Assembly (NCBI RefSeq): GCF_004339525.1
Contig: NZ_SMGE01000001.1
Coordinates: forward strand, 5,456,001 to 5,520,000
Length of the DNA: 64,000 nucleotides
Reading direction: 5' to 3'
DNA from: Flavobacterium sp. 90
Lineage (GTDB): Bacteria > Bacteroidota > Bacteroidia > Flavobacteriales > Flavobacteriaceae
Shown here piece by piece: positions 52,239 to 60,366 of the stretch. Within the stretch, counting starts at the first letter, position 1; every line of letters starts with the position of its first letter. The notes under the pieces were generated by a model. The model was not told where the DNA came from, ran no database searches, and saw only the letters and a program-made list of their open reading frames with translations. Both the position numbers and the translations under genes were made by a program.

Positions 52239-53201
52239 ATGAAACATTGGATTGAAGCCGCACGTTTGCGCACATTACCTTTATCAGTTTCGGGAATTAT
52301 AGTAGGAAGTATTTATGCTTTATCAAACCCAACAGAAATCATCAATACACCAACAGAAGTATTTAGCTGGAAAATCTTTGGTTTTGCACTACTAACAACA
52401 TTAGGTTTACAGGTTTTATCCAATTTTGCAAATGATTATGGAGACGGAGTAAAAGGTACTGATAATGCCGATAGAGTTGGTCCTCAAAGAGCAATTCAGA
52501 GCGGTATTATTACGCCTCAGGCAATGAAAAAAGCAATTATAATTACATCTGTATTGACCTTATTATCAGCTATTATTCTGATATATTTTGCTTTTGGACA
52601 AGACAATTTCGGATATTCAATCTTTTTCTTATTACTTGGAATCGCGGCAATTGTTTCAGCAATTCGTTATACAGTAGGAAACTCAGCTTACGGATATAAA
52701 GGATTCGGAGACTTATTTGTCTTCATATTCTTCGGACTTGTAAGTACGTTGGGCGTGAACTTTTTATATTCAAAAGAAGTAGATCCGCTTTTAATCTTAC
52801 CGGCAATTTCTATCGGATTGTTAAGCGTTGGTGTTTTAAATCTGAACAATATGCGCGATGAAGAATCAGACAGAAAATCAGGGAAAAACACAATCGTCGT
52901 TAAAATGGGCGGAGCGAAAGCAAAGATTTATCACTTCACATTGATAATTACAGCAATGCTTTTGGTAGTTATTTTTGCCTTTTTAAGCGATTATAATTTC
53001 GATCAATATTTGTTTTTATTGGCTTATATACCTTTAACTAAACATTTAATTACCGTTTATAAAAACCAAAACCCTAAGCTTTTAGATCCGGAATTAAAAA
53101 AACTGGCGCTTAGTACATTTTTACTTTCAATATTATTGACAGTTTGTATGATTTCATTAATTTCAGACATTATTGTTAATCTATTTTTAGGAGGCAGATA
53201 A
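52239..53201 (+). CDS. menA: MenA, 1,4-dihydroxy-2-naphthoate polyprenyltransferase
   Basis: 320 residues, about eight or nine membrane helices. First Asp-rich motif NDYGDGVKGTDNADRVG (about 67-83) and second NNMRDEESDRKSGKNTIV (about 205-222), both as in MenA. Start MKHWIEAARLRTLPLSVSG is the typical MenA opening. Attaches the polyprenyl chain to DHNA and releases CO2. Followed 30 bp later by a metal-dependent hydrolase gene. Confidence 0.96.
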   Translation: MKHWIEAARLRTLPLSVSGIIVGSIYALSNPTEIINTPTEVFSWKIFGFALLTTLGLQVLSNFANDYGDGVKGTDNADRVGPQRAIQSGIITPQAMKKAIIITSVLTLLSAIILIYFAFGQDNFGYSIFFLLLGIAAIVSAIRYTVGNSAYGYKGFGDLFVFIFFGLVSTLGVNFLYSKEVDPLLILPAISIGLLSVGVLNLNNMRDEESDRKSGKNTIVVKMGGAKAKIYHFTLIITAMLLVVIFAFLSDYNFDQYLFLLAYIPLTKHLITVYKNQNPKLLDPELKKLALSTFLLSILLTVCMISLISDIIVNLFLGGR

Positions 53202-53231
53202 ATTAAATTTCAACTTTAAAATTTTATAAAA

Positions 53232-53909
53232 ATGAAAATCACATTTTACGGACACGCTTCTTTAGGCATTGAAGTTGGAGGAAAACATATTATTGTTGAC
53301 CCTTTCATTACAGGAAATCCACACGCATCAGCAATTGACATAAATACCTTAAAAGCAGATTATATTTTGCTTACACACGCACATGGCGATCATGTTCTGG
53401 ACGTTGAAGCGATTGCAAAACGCACAAATGCAACGATCGTTTCTGGTGCCGAAATCACAAGTTATTACGCTCAAAGAGAATTTAAAGCACATCCAATGAA
53501 TCATGGAGGAAGCTGGCAATTTGACTTTGGAAAAGTAAAATATGTAAGCGCAATACACTCCAGTTCATTCCCTGACGGAACTTACGGCGGAAATCCCGGA
53601 GGTTTTGTAATCGAAGGCGAGCACAAAAATATCTATATTGCCGGAGATACTGCATTGACAATGGATATGAAACTGATTCCGTTACGTACAAAACTGGATT
53701 TAGCAATACTTCCTATCGGTAACAATTTTACAATGGATGTTGAAGACGCTATTATTGCTTCAGACTTTGTAGAATGCGATAAAGTCTTAGGATATCATTT
53801 TGACACTTTTGGTTACATCAAAATTGATCACGAAGAATCAATTCGTAAATTTTTCAATAAAGGAAAAGATTTGATGCTTCTTGAAATTGGAGAATCAATA
53901 GAATTATAA
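53232..53909 (+). CDS. UPF0173 metal-dependent hydrolase (metallo-beta-lactamase fold)
   Basis: 225 residues, normal for UPF0173. ITFYGHASLGIEVGGKHIIV at the start, the zinc motif LTHAHGDHVLD (about 48-58), IAGDTALTMDMK (about 136-147) and GYHFDTFGYIKIDH (about 190-203). Substrate unknown. Close behind menA and probably co-transcribed with it. Confidence 0.92.
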   Translation: MKITFYGHASLGIEVGGKHIIVDPFITGNPHASAIDINTLKADYILLTHAHGDHVLDVEAIAKRTNATIVSGAEITSYYAQREFKAHPMNHGGSWQFDFGKVKYVSAIHSSSFPDGTYGGNPGGFVIEGEHKNIYIAGDTALTMDMKLIPLRTKLDLAILPIGNNFTMDVEDAIIASDFVECDKVLGYHFDTFGYIKIDHEESIRKFFNKGKDLMLLEIGESIEL

Positions 53910-53934
53910 TATTATAACTCGAGGAAAGTCAATT

Positions 53935-53980
53935 TTGTCATCCTGAGCGGAGTCGAATTGTCATCCTGAGCGGAGTCGAA
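53935..53980 (+). repeat. Two exact tandem copies of a 23-bp unit
   Basis: The unit starts TTGTCATCCTGAGC and ends GGAGTCGAA; copies at 53935-53957 and 53958-53980. This GAGCGGAGTCGAA element is a dispersed word in many Bacteroidota genomes; it directly abuts the structured RNA element at 53984. Confidence 0.9.
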
Positions 53981-53983
53981 GGA

Positions 53984-54067
53984 GGAGCTATTTCCCGCTT
54001 TCGGCTATATCTTTTTTGAGACAAAGAAAAATTGTCTCAAAAAAGGATACCGCCTTTATCGGGGCTA
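53984..54067 (+). ncRNA. Structured repeat element, copy 2 (candidate RNA family)
   Basis: GGAGCTATTTCC at the 5' end and GGGGCTA at the 3' end, as in copy 1. The centre is CTATATCTTTT, then stem TTGAGACAA/TTGTCTCAA, then AAAAGGATACCG. Helix CCCG (53994-53997) with CGGG (54060-54063) replaces CCTG/CAGG of copy 1: a T-A pair becomes C-G. Lies about 25 bp before the DUF2199 start, so it could be its 5' leader, but copy 1 has no such context. Confidence 0.7.
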
Positions 54068-54092
54068 AAAACACCTTTACGTTTATAAAAGA

Positions 54093-54605
54093 ATGGACGA
54101 AATTAAATTTATTTGCGAATGTTGCGGAGAAGAACATGTTAGTTGGCCCGCACTTACGTTCAATTCGCCAAATAGCTATCATAATCTTTCTGAACAGGAA
54201 AAAGAAGAAATAGCAGTAATCGATCAGGATTTTTGCGTTATAAAATATTCAGACCAGGAAATAAATCTCTTTATTAGATGCGTTCTAATTCAGAAAGTTA
54301 ACGATCATTGCGAAGATTTAGAATATGGTTTTTGGGTTTCCTTAAGCGAAACAAGTTTTAAAGATTATCTTGAAAACTTTGACAATGAAAATCACGAAAC
54401 GCAATATTTTGGATCGCTATCCAATTATATTTCACAATATCAATTCTCAAATAGTATCCCAACAACAGTTGTTACTAAAAGCGGTAACGACAGACCCGAA
54501 ATTTTTCCGCATCAGGATTTTGATCATCCATTTGTAAAAGATTATTACGAAGGAATCACAAAAGAAGAAGCTGAAAAAAGAATTAGCGAAATGTTAAAAA
54601 ATTAG
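54093..54605 (+). CDS. DUF2199 protein
   Basis: 170 residues, cytosolic. Starts MDEIKFICECCGEEHVSWPA with a zinc-type CxCC element, then YHNLSEQEKEEIAVIDQDFC and FIRCVLIQKVNDHCEDLEYG. The DUF2199 pattern continues with GFWVSLSETSFKDYLENF and HPFVKDYYEGITKEEAEKRI near the C-terminus. No known function. The short 26-bp leader follows the structured RNA-like element. Confidence 0.88.
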   Translation: MDEIKFICECCGEEHVSWPALTFNSPNSYHNLSEQEKEEIAVIDQDFCVIKYSDQEINLFIRCVLIQKVNDHCEDLEYGFWVSLSETSFKDYLENFDNENHETQYFGSLSNYISQYQFSNSIPTTVVTKSGNDRPEIFPHQDFDHPFVKDYYEGITKEEAEKRISEMLKN

Positions 54606-54646
54606 GCCTGAAATTTGTACAAGACATTTAAACTAAATTTTATAAA

Positions 54647-55849
54647 ATGAATTTAAAAAAAGTTGCCCTGTTTCTTTTAATTGCAGTTTCTTATAGTTCA
54701 TACGCCCAAAAAGATGGTTATTGGGATAAAGAACGTGCCACGACAAAAGAAATTATAGTTTCTGCCCGCGATCGAATCCTTCTTAAAACCGAAGATTTAC
54801 CCGTAGGAACAACTGAAATTGTTTATAGAATAACACTTCTGGACGAAAATCAACAAATGGCAAATAGTTTAGTTTCAGTGCTAAAAGCAATTCCGGATCC
54901 AACCGGAATCAGTCAGGGTTCAGCCGGAGCAGTTTTTTTAATGTCAAAAATTTCTGGTGACGATACTTGTTCATATGCACTTTTTACCGCAAGTGATAGT
55001 GCTAAAAAGTATGTTGATGACGGAAAAACAGACAAAGCTTGTTTCGCTCAGGAAGAACCGTTGAGTAAAGATGCAAAGCGATTATCACTTGATAAATCTT
55101 CTTGTTTAGGAGATAAAATAAACACAATTTGGTTTGGTTTTCATAGCAAAAACTGGTTGTTGAATCAGAAAATAGTTTTGGAAGTTGTGCCTTGGGTTGA
55201 TACAAAATTAAATCGTGGTTGGAATCAAGACAATAAAAACGAAATTATAAGCCTTTGTAAAACATCGACAATGGCGCAAAAAATGGCCAATTCTGATGAT
55301 TTTTGCGTTTGTATTCTGGATAAAATCATGAAACAATATCGCTACACCGAATTTCAGAAATTATTACCAATCGAAAAAAATAAGGTTTACAAAGATTTCG
55401 GGAATACTTGTTACAAAGACGCTGATATTTCTAAAAACGTTTTTAATGATTTAAGAACTCAGATTGCATCATTGATAAAAGCTCAGAAATACAATGAAGC
55501 AATTCCGAAATTAAATACAATTATAAACGACGGAAAAGCAACAGCGGTTGATTATAGTTCTATTGGATATTGTTATATTTTAACGAAGCAATATGCAAAA
55601 GCGATCAAATTCCTTAAAGAAGGAGAAAAACTAGACGACACAGAGTTATTGGTAAAATTAAATTTAGCGCATGTTTATTTGGTAAATGACGAATATAGCG
55701 AAGCAAAAGCTATTTATAAAAAATATCAAACACAGAACGTTACAGATAGTTTGAGCTGGAAAGAAAAAACAAAACAAGATTTTACTGTTTTCCAAAAAGC
55801 CGGATTACCATCAAAAGACTTCGAGAAAATTTTAAATCTTTATAATTAA
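54647..55849 (+). CDS. Secreted TPR-repeat protein
   Basis: 400 residues. Signal peptide 1-20 (MNLKKVALFLLIAVSYSSYA). The N-terminal part (about 22-180) is beta-rich and not recognised (SARDRILLKTEDLPVGTTEI). A Cys-rich linker (KTSTMAQKMANSDDFCVCIL, about 205) follows. The C-terminal TPR region (about 270-400) has AQKYNEAIPKLNTIINDGKA and KQYAKAIKFLKEGEKL. TPRs mediate protein contacts. 42 bp after the DUF2199 gene, likely same transcript. Confidence 0.82.
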   Translation: MNLKKVALFLLIAVSYSSYAQKDGYWDKERATTKEIIVSARDRILLKTEDLPVGTTEIVYRITLLDENQQMANSLVSVLKAIPDPTGISQGSAGAVFLMSKISGDDTCSYALFTASDSAKKYVDDGKTDKACFAQEEPLSKDAKRLSLDKSSCLGDKINTIWFGFHSKNWLLNQKIVLEVVPWVDTKLNRGWNQDNKNEIISLCKTSTMAQKMANSDDFCVCILDKIMKQYRYTEFQKLLPIEKNKVYKDFGNTCYKDADISKNVFNDLRTQIASLIKAQKYNEAIPKLNTIINDGKATAVDYSSIGYCYILTKQYAKAIKFLKEGEKLDDTELLVKLNLAHVYLVNDEYSEAKAIYKKYQTQNVTDSLSWKEKTKQDFTVFQKAGLPSKDFEKILNLYN

Positions 55850-55890
55850 TAAAAAAACTAGTCGGGGATATTAACAGGCTAAAAAAAACT

Positions 55891-56007
55891 GCCACGAATT
55901 TCACGAATTTTCACTAATTAATTTTGGTGACAAAATTTAACTTAATTTCAAATTATTAAGCTAAATTAAACAACATTTCATTCGTGAAAATTCGTGAAAT
56001 TTGTGGC
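55891..56007. repeat. Inverted repeat of the GCCACGAATTTCACGAATT family, copy 1
   Basis: Left arm GCCACGAATTTCACGAATTT (55891) and right arm ATTCGTGAAATTTGTGGC (55990) are reverse complements with few mismatches, around about 60 bases. The right arm runs up to the 5' end of menC. A second copy is at 60274. Confidence 0.8.
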
Positions 56008-56023
56008 AAAAATTACAAACAAT

Positions 56024-57070
56024 TTGAAAGCAACTTACCATAAATACATGCTCGAGTTTAAGCGTCCTTCGGGAACTTCGCGCGGCATTATGACTGAGAA
56101 AGAAACCTGGTTTATTGTTCTTGAAGAGAATGGTAAAAAAGGAATAGGTGAGTGCGGAATACTTCGTGGTTTGAGCGCTGATGATCGGGAAGATTATGAA
56201 GAAAAACTGCAATGGACTTGCCAGAATATTCATTTAGGAGAAACAGTACTTTGGGAAGCTTTGTTAGAATTTCCTTCAATACAATTCGGAATTGAAATAG
56301 CTTTTTTATCCCTTAAAAGTGAAAATCCATATGTATTGTTTCCGTCAGATTTCACCAATAATTCAAAATCAATTGTTATAAATGGTTTAGTCTGGATGGG
56401 AGAAGCTTCATTCATGAAAGAACAAATTGAAGAAAAAATAGCCAATGGTTTTACCTGTGTCAAACTTAAAATTGGCGCAATAGATTTCGAAAAAGAACTT
56501 GAATTATTACACTTTATCAGAAGTTATTTTTCTGTTGAAGAAATAGAAATTCGTGTAGATGCAAATGGCGCATTTCCTTTAGATGAAGCTTTAAATAAAC
56601 TGGAACAACTTAATAAATTCCAATTACATAGTATCGAGCAGCCAATAAAGAGCGGAAACATTGAAGCGATGGCTGAATTGTGCAAAAATACTCCGTTTCC
56701 AATTGCACTAGATGAAGAATTGATTGGAGTATTTTCATTAGAAGAAAAAGAAAAATTACTGCTTCAGATCAAACCTCAATATATAATTCTGAAACCAAGT
56801 TTTATTGGCGGATTCAGAGGAACATTAGAGTGGATAAATTTAGCCAATAAATACAATATTGGTTGGTGGATTACATCTGCCTTAGAAAGCAACATTGGCT
56901 TAAATGCTATTGCACAATGGACATTTCTTCAAAATTCAGATATGCCGCAAGGTTTAGGTACTGGAGCACTTTATACCAATAATTTCGATTGTCCGCTTGA
57001 AGTTTTACAAGGGCAATTATGGTATAATAAAGGTAATAACTGGGATTCTTCTTTTCTGGAAAAAGCATAA
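56024..57070 (+). CDS. menC: MenC, o-succinylbenzoate synthase
   Basis: 348 residues if the TTG at 56024 is the start (reads as MKATYHKYMLEF). Upstream GTG codons (55994, 56003) lie inside an inverted repeat, and the first ATG (56048) would drop conserved residues. Enolase-superfamily motifs: CVKLKIG with the KxK catalytic Lys (about 139), RVDANGAFP (about 176), SIEQPI (about 204), ALDEEL (about 227), and LKPSFIGGF with the second Lys (about 252). Dehydrates SHCHC to o-succinylbenzoate. menE does not follow. Confidence 0.9.
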   Translation: MKATYHKYMLEFKRPSGTSRGIMTEKETWFIVLEENGKKGIGECGILRGLSADDREDYEEKLQWTCQNIHLGETVLWEALLEFPSIQFGIEIAFLSLKSENPYVLFPSDFTNNSKSIVINGLVWMGEASFMKEQIEEKIANGFTCVKLKIGAIDFEKELELLHFIRSYFSVEEIEIRVDANGAFPLDEALNKLEQLNKFQLHSIEQPIKSGNIEAMAELCKNTPFPIALDEELIGVFSLEEKEKLLLQIKPQYIILKPSFIGGFRGTLEWINLANKYNIGWWITSALESNIGLNAIAQWTFLQNSDMPQGLGTGALYTNNFDCPLEVLQGQLWYNKGNNWDSSFLEKA

Positions 57071-57095
57071 AAAAACTGGCCGTAAAGCCAGTTTT
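57071..57095. terminator. Bidirectional terminator between menC and the HhH gene
   Basis: AAAACTGGC-CGTAAA-GCCAGTTTT: 9-bp stem with A/T flanks, between convergent genes. Confidence 0.82.
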
Positions 57096-57117
57096 CAGGG
57101 TTATTTTGATCGTGATC

Positions 57118-57669
57118 TTATTCTTTTCCGCCATCAAGCGAATCTTGCCAGTCTTTAAGTTCCTGCCATTTTCCCTGATAAGCCAAGAGCGCTTGTTTTG
57201 CCCAGGTTCCAGGATTATGAATTGCAAAGTTTTCACCGCCTGCATCCAAAATTTCTTGTGATTTATGTGTTGGAGTTTCAGATAAAGCCAACCAGGTTTT
57301 AATTCCGGCATTATGATATAATTCTTCAATTTTAGGTCCGATTCCTTCAACGATTTTTAAATCATTCTCTTTTACTTTTTTACCAAAGACATTTGCAGCC
57401 AGAACAGCATCAAAAACAATTGTAGGAGCAGCGTTTGCAGCAAAAGATTGCACAGACGGAGCTATTTTTGCTTTAGCGGCAAGATCAGCTTCAAGCGAAG
57501 CTATTTTAGCCGTTAAGTTTCGTGTATTTGCTTTACAAGCATCTAAATCTGCTTGTAGTGACAAGGCAAGAGAATCATCTCCTTTCGAATTCATTTTTCC
57601 GAGTAAGTAACCTAAAATTCCACAGATTAATCCCACTAGCGCAGGTATTAAGATACAAGGTATATTCAT
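57118..57669 (-). CDS. Membrane-anchored helix-hairpin-helix protein
   Basis: 183 residues. One N-terminal membrane helix (about 5-25), a predicted coiled coil (about 30-68, LQADLDACKANTRNLTAKIA), and a C-terminal HhH region (about 98-165). The latter has LKIVEGIGPKIEELYHNAGI and KTWLALSETPTHKSQEILDA. These resemble the DUF4332/5'-nuclease-like HhH proteins often found next to OmpA-type proteins. Function unknown. Co-transcribed with the OmpA gene, 20 bp apart. Confidence 0.82.
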   Translation of the reverse strand: MNIPCILIPALVGLICGILGYLLGKMNSKGDDSLALSLQADLDACKANTRNLTAKIASLEADLAAKAKIAPSVQSFAANAAPTIVFDAVLAANVFGKKVKENDLKIVEGIGPKIEELYHNAGIKTWLALSETPTHKSQEILDAGGENFAIHNPGTWAKQALLAYQGKWQELKDWQDSLDGGKE

Positions 57670-57689
57670 AATAGTATATTTTTGATTAA

Positions 57690-58601
57690 TTATTTGATTG
57701 TAATTACAGTTCTTCTGTTGTTAGCTTTTCCCTGAGCTGTTGTATTTTCACCAACCGGTTCATCAGGACCTTTTGATTCTGTTGTAATTCGGAAAGCATC
57801 GATACCGTTTTTCGATAAATATTTTTTCGAAAAATCCGCACGTTTTTGCCCAAGAATAACATTTGAATCGCGATTTCCAACGTTATCACTGTGTCCAACT
57901 ATTAAAACAACAGCTTCTTTCACATGTCCTGTATATTTTACAATGGCAGCAACTTTCAATTTTTCGACAGAACTTAAATTATCGCTGGATTTATTGGTAT
58001 TAAAGTGTAAAATCAAAGGATTTGCATTGATTGAATCCTTCAAAGCAGTCCATTCATCACTTGCAACAGCAGTTGTATCAACAGCTTCAAACTTATATTC
58101 TGCCGGACCTAGAAGAGTGTCAGCACTCGTTTTCCATTTATCAATAACTTCACCTTTTGTATCAAATTGAGCCGCTGATAAACCTTTAGAAACAAAGTAA
58201 TTTTTAATATCGTTTGCCCTCGCTAAACCTAGATTTTCAAAACTAGTTGTATTGGTTTCATCAGAAGTAGCATAACCCGTTATCGTAACTTTTTGCTTCG
58301 CATTTGCAGCTAAAAATGTTTTAAGATTTTCAATTCCAACATTTACAGAATCACTTACTGGCGTAATTAATGCCGAACTGTTTTTCAGGAACTTAAGATT
58401 ATCATTTGTATGATAGTCAATTCCTGTACCGCTAAGAACAAAAGGAACAAAATTGGTGTCCTTGACTATTACATTTGTAACCTTTTCAGTATCAACTGGT
58501 GGCGTTTCTACATTGCAATTGCAACAAAATTTGAGATATAAGAATGTACCCAATATAATGGTTATTGCAATGCCTAATAGGTAAAGTGCTTTTTTAGACA
58601 T
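57690..58601 (-). CDS. Protein with two OmpA-like domains
   Basis: 303 residues. N-terminal membrane anchor (about 5-25, ending FCCNCNV). First OmpA C-like domain about 65-165 (VTITGYATSDETNTTSFENL, GLARANDIKNYFVSKG). Second about 195-303, with the canonical VVLIVGHSDNVGNRDSNVIL, GQKRADFSKKYLSKNG and the closing KANNRRTVITI. OmpA domains bind peptidoglycan. The first lacks several canonical binding residues and may be degenerate. Upstream TAAATTTG (58632-58625) is a candidate promoter element. Confidence 0.88.
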   Translation of the reverse strand: MSKKALYLLGIAITIILGTFLYLKFCCNCNVETPPVDTEKVTNVIVKDTNFVPFVLSGTGIDYHTNDNLKFLKNSSALITPVSDSVNVGIENLKTFLAANAKQKVTITGYATSDETNTTSFENLGLARANDIKNYFVSKGLSAAQFDTKGEVIDKWKTSADTLLGPAEYKFEAVDTTAVASDEWTALKDSINANPLILHFNTNKSSDNLSSVEKLKVAAIVKYTGHVKEAVVLIVGHSDNVGNRDSNVILGQKRADFSKKYLSKNGIDAFRITTESKGPDEPVGENTTAQGKANNRRTVITIK

Positions 58602-58624
58602 AAAAAATTGATTTAAAGTTCTAT

Positions 58625-58632
58625 CAAATTTA
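58625..58632 (-). promoter_or_regulatory. Candidate promoter element for the OmpA-HhH operon
   Basis: Reverse-strand TAAATTTG 24 bp upstream of the ATG; the upstream TTG is not at standard distance. Confidence 0.4.
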
Positions 58633-58814
58633 GTAAATAAAAGCTTATATAGCTGTTTACCAATAAGTTATTTTTATATCAAAATAAGGTTTTTCTTAAT
58701 ATTTTATTTGGAAGCATTAGTTGATAAAATTGTATAAAAAAGATGAAGTTTAAAGAATTGAATTGTTTTAATGAAATTGAGTAACTTGCATTAAAAAATT
58801 AATTTAGACACAAA

Positions 58815-59288
58815 ATGCTCGAAATAGAAAGAAAGTTTCTTGTAAAATCAGATGATTTTAAAGAACAAGCTTTTACCCAAAACAGAATAGCTCAGGGATA
58901 TTTAAGTTCTGTACCAGAAAGAACTGTCAGAGTTAGAATTAAAGGTGAAAGAGGATTCATAACTATAAAAGGAATAGGGCAGCAAGGAGGAATGTCTCGT
59001 TTTGAATGGGAAAATGAAATTCCACTTGGCGAAGCATTGGAATTACTTAAATTATGCGAAAAAGGCAAAATCGAAAAAACTCGTTTTGAAGTAAAATCAG
59101 GAAAACATACTATTGAAATTGATGAGTTTTACGGTGAAAATGAGGGTTTAGTTATGGCCGAAATCGAATTGGAATCTGAAACAGAATCCTTTGAAAAACC
59201 GGATTGGTTAGGAGAAGAGGTTACAAATGATCCAAGATATTATAATGCTTATTTGAGTAAAAATCCTTTTAAATACTGGGAGAAATAA
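58815..59288 (+). CDS. CYTH-domain protein (triphosphate tunnel enzyme)
   Basis: 157 residues, the compact bacterial CYTH size. Opens MLEIERKFLVKSDDFKE with the ExExK signature. The tunnel-lining basic and acidic strands follow: RTVRVRIKGERGFITIKG and FEVKSGKHTIEIDEFYGENE, then GLVMAEIELESE. Members hydrolyse triphosphates such as tripolyphosphate or nucleotides; the exact substrate is unknown. Only 4 bp before the ypdA start, so co-transcribed. Confidence 0.92.
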   Translation: MLEIERKFLVKSDDFKEQAFTQNRIAQGYLSSVPERTVRVRIKGERGFITIKGIGQQGGMSRFEWENEIPLGEALELLKLCEKGKIEKTRFEVKSGKHTIEIDEFYGENEGLVMAEIELESETESFEKPDWLGEEVTNDPRYYNAYLSKNPFKYWEK

Positions 59289-59292
59289 AGTT

Positions 59293-60258
59293 ATGAAAGA
59301 ATATGATTTGATCATTGTTGGGGGCGGCCCAATTGGACTGGCTTGTGCAATTGAAGCTCAAAAGAAAAATCTAAGTTATTTAATTATTGAAAAAGGAGCT
59401 ATTGTAAATAGTATTTTCAATTATCCTTTGTACATGACTTTTTTCTCTACCGCAGAGCGACTTGAAATTGGCGATATACCGTTTAATTGTCTTGCTCCAA
59501 AACCAGGACGTCAGGAAGCGTTGGAATATTACAGAAATATTCACCGTTATTTTAATTTTTCAATTCATTTATTTGAAAAAGTGACAAAAGTCGAAAAGCA
59601 GGAGAACACTTCTTTTAAAATTACAACTGATAAAGCTTTATATACCGCAAAAAACGTTGTAATTGCAACAGGTTTTTATGATATTCCGATTACAATGAAT
59701 GTAAAAGGCGAGGAGTTGCCTAAAGTCAGACATTATTATAAAGAAGCGCATGAATATGCTTTTCGAAATGTTCTTGTTGTTGGCGCCAATAATTCTTCTG
59801 TTGATGCCGCTTTAGAATGTTGGAGAAAAGGTGCAAATGTAACAATGGTAATTCGCAAAAATGAAATAAATAGCCGAGTGAAATATTGGGTGAAACCAGA
59901 TATTGAAAACCGAATCGCTGAAGGAAGTATAAAAGCTTATTTTGAATCGAATATCACTGAAATCCGAGAAAATGAGGTCGAAATTGCAACTCCAAACGGA
60001 AAAATTACTATAAAGAATGATTTTGTTCTAGCATTAACAGGATATAAACCTGACCTGACTTTTCTTGAAAAAATGGGAATTAAACTATCTGAGGACGAGC
60101 AAAAAACGCCAACGTATAATCCCGAAACAATGGAAACAAATATCGATGGATTATTTCTTGCAGGTGTCGTTTGCGGCGGAATGCATACTCATAAATGGTT
60201 TATCGAGAATTCCCGCATTCACGCAAATATGATCGTAGATTATATTACTTCGAAATAG
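59293..60258 (+). CDS. ypdA: YpdA-family bacillithiol disulfide reductase
   Basis: 321 residues. FAD-binding IIVGGGPIGLACAIEAQKKN (7-26), NADPH-binding VLVVGANNSSVDAALE (about 156-171), and a C-terminal FAD loop with IDGLFLAGVVCGGMHTHKWF (about 287-306). This fits the YpdA/Bdr type, which reduces bacillithiol disulfide without the usual CxxC, rather than a thioredoxin reductase. Members keep a conserved Cys; VVCGG here is consistent. Downstream of the CYTH gene. Confidence 0.92.
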   Translation: MKEYDLIIVGGGPIGLACAIEAQKKNLSYLIIEKGAIVNSIFNYPLYMTFFSTAERLEIGDIPFNCLAPKPGRQEALEYYRNIHRYFNFSIHLFEKVTKVEKQENTSFKITTDKALYTAKNVVIATGFYDIPITMNVKGEELPKVRHYYKEAHEYAFRNVLVVGANNSSVDAALECWRKGANVTMVIRKNEINSRVKYWVKPDIENRIAEGSIKAYFESNITEIRENEVEIATPNGKITIKNDFVLALTGYKPDLTFLEKMGIKLSEDEQKTPTYNPETMETNIDGLFLAGVVCGGMHTHKWFIENSRIHANMIVDYITSK

Positions 60259-60273
60259 AAATTAAAAAAGTTT

Positions 60274-60356
60274 GCCACGAATTCCATGAATTTGCACTAA
60301 TTTTTAATTTTAAATATGATAAAAATTAATTCGTGTAAATTCGTGGAATTCGTGGC
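60274..60356. repeat. Inverted repeat of the GCCACGAATTCCA family, copy 2
   Basis: GCCACGAATTCCATGAATTT at the left and AATTCGTGGAATTCGTGGC at the right form a long near-perfect hairpin between the convergent ypdA and selO ends, so it can serve as a bidirectional terminator. Same family as 55891. Confidence 0.85.
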
Positions 60357-60366
60357 AAAAAAACTT

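Noticed and set aside
55994..56023. GTG start for menC
   Set aside because: It lies inside the arm of a dispersed inverted repeat and adds residues with no similarity to MenC starts that I can recall.
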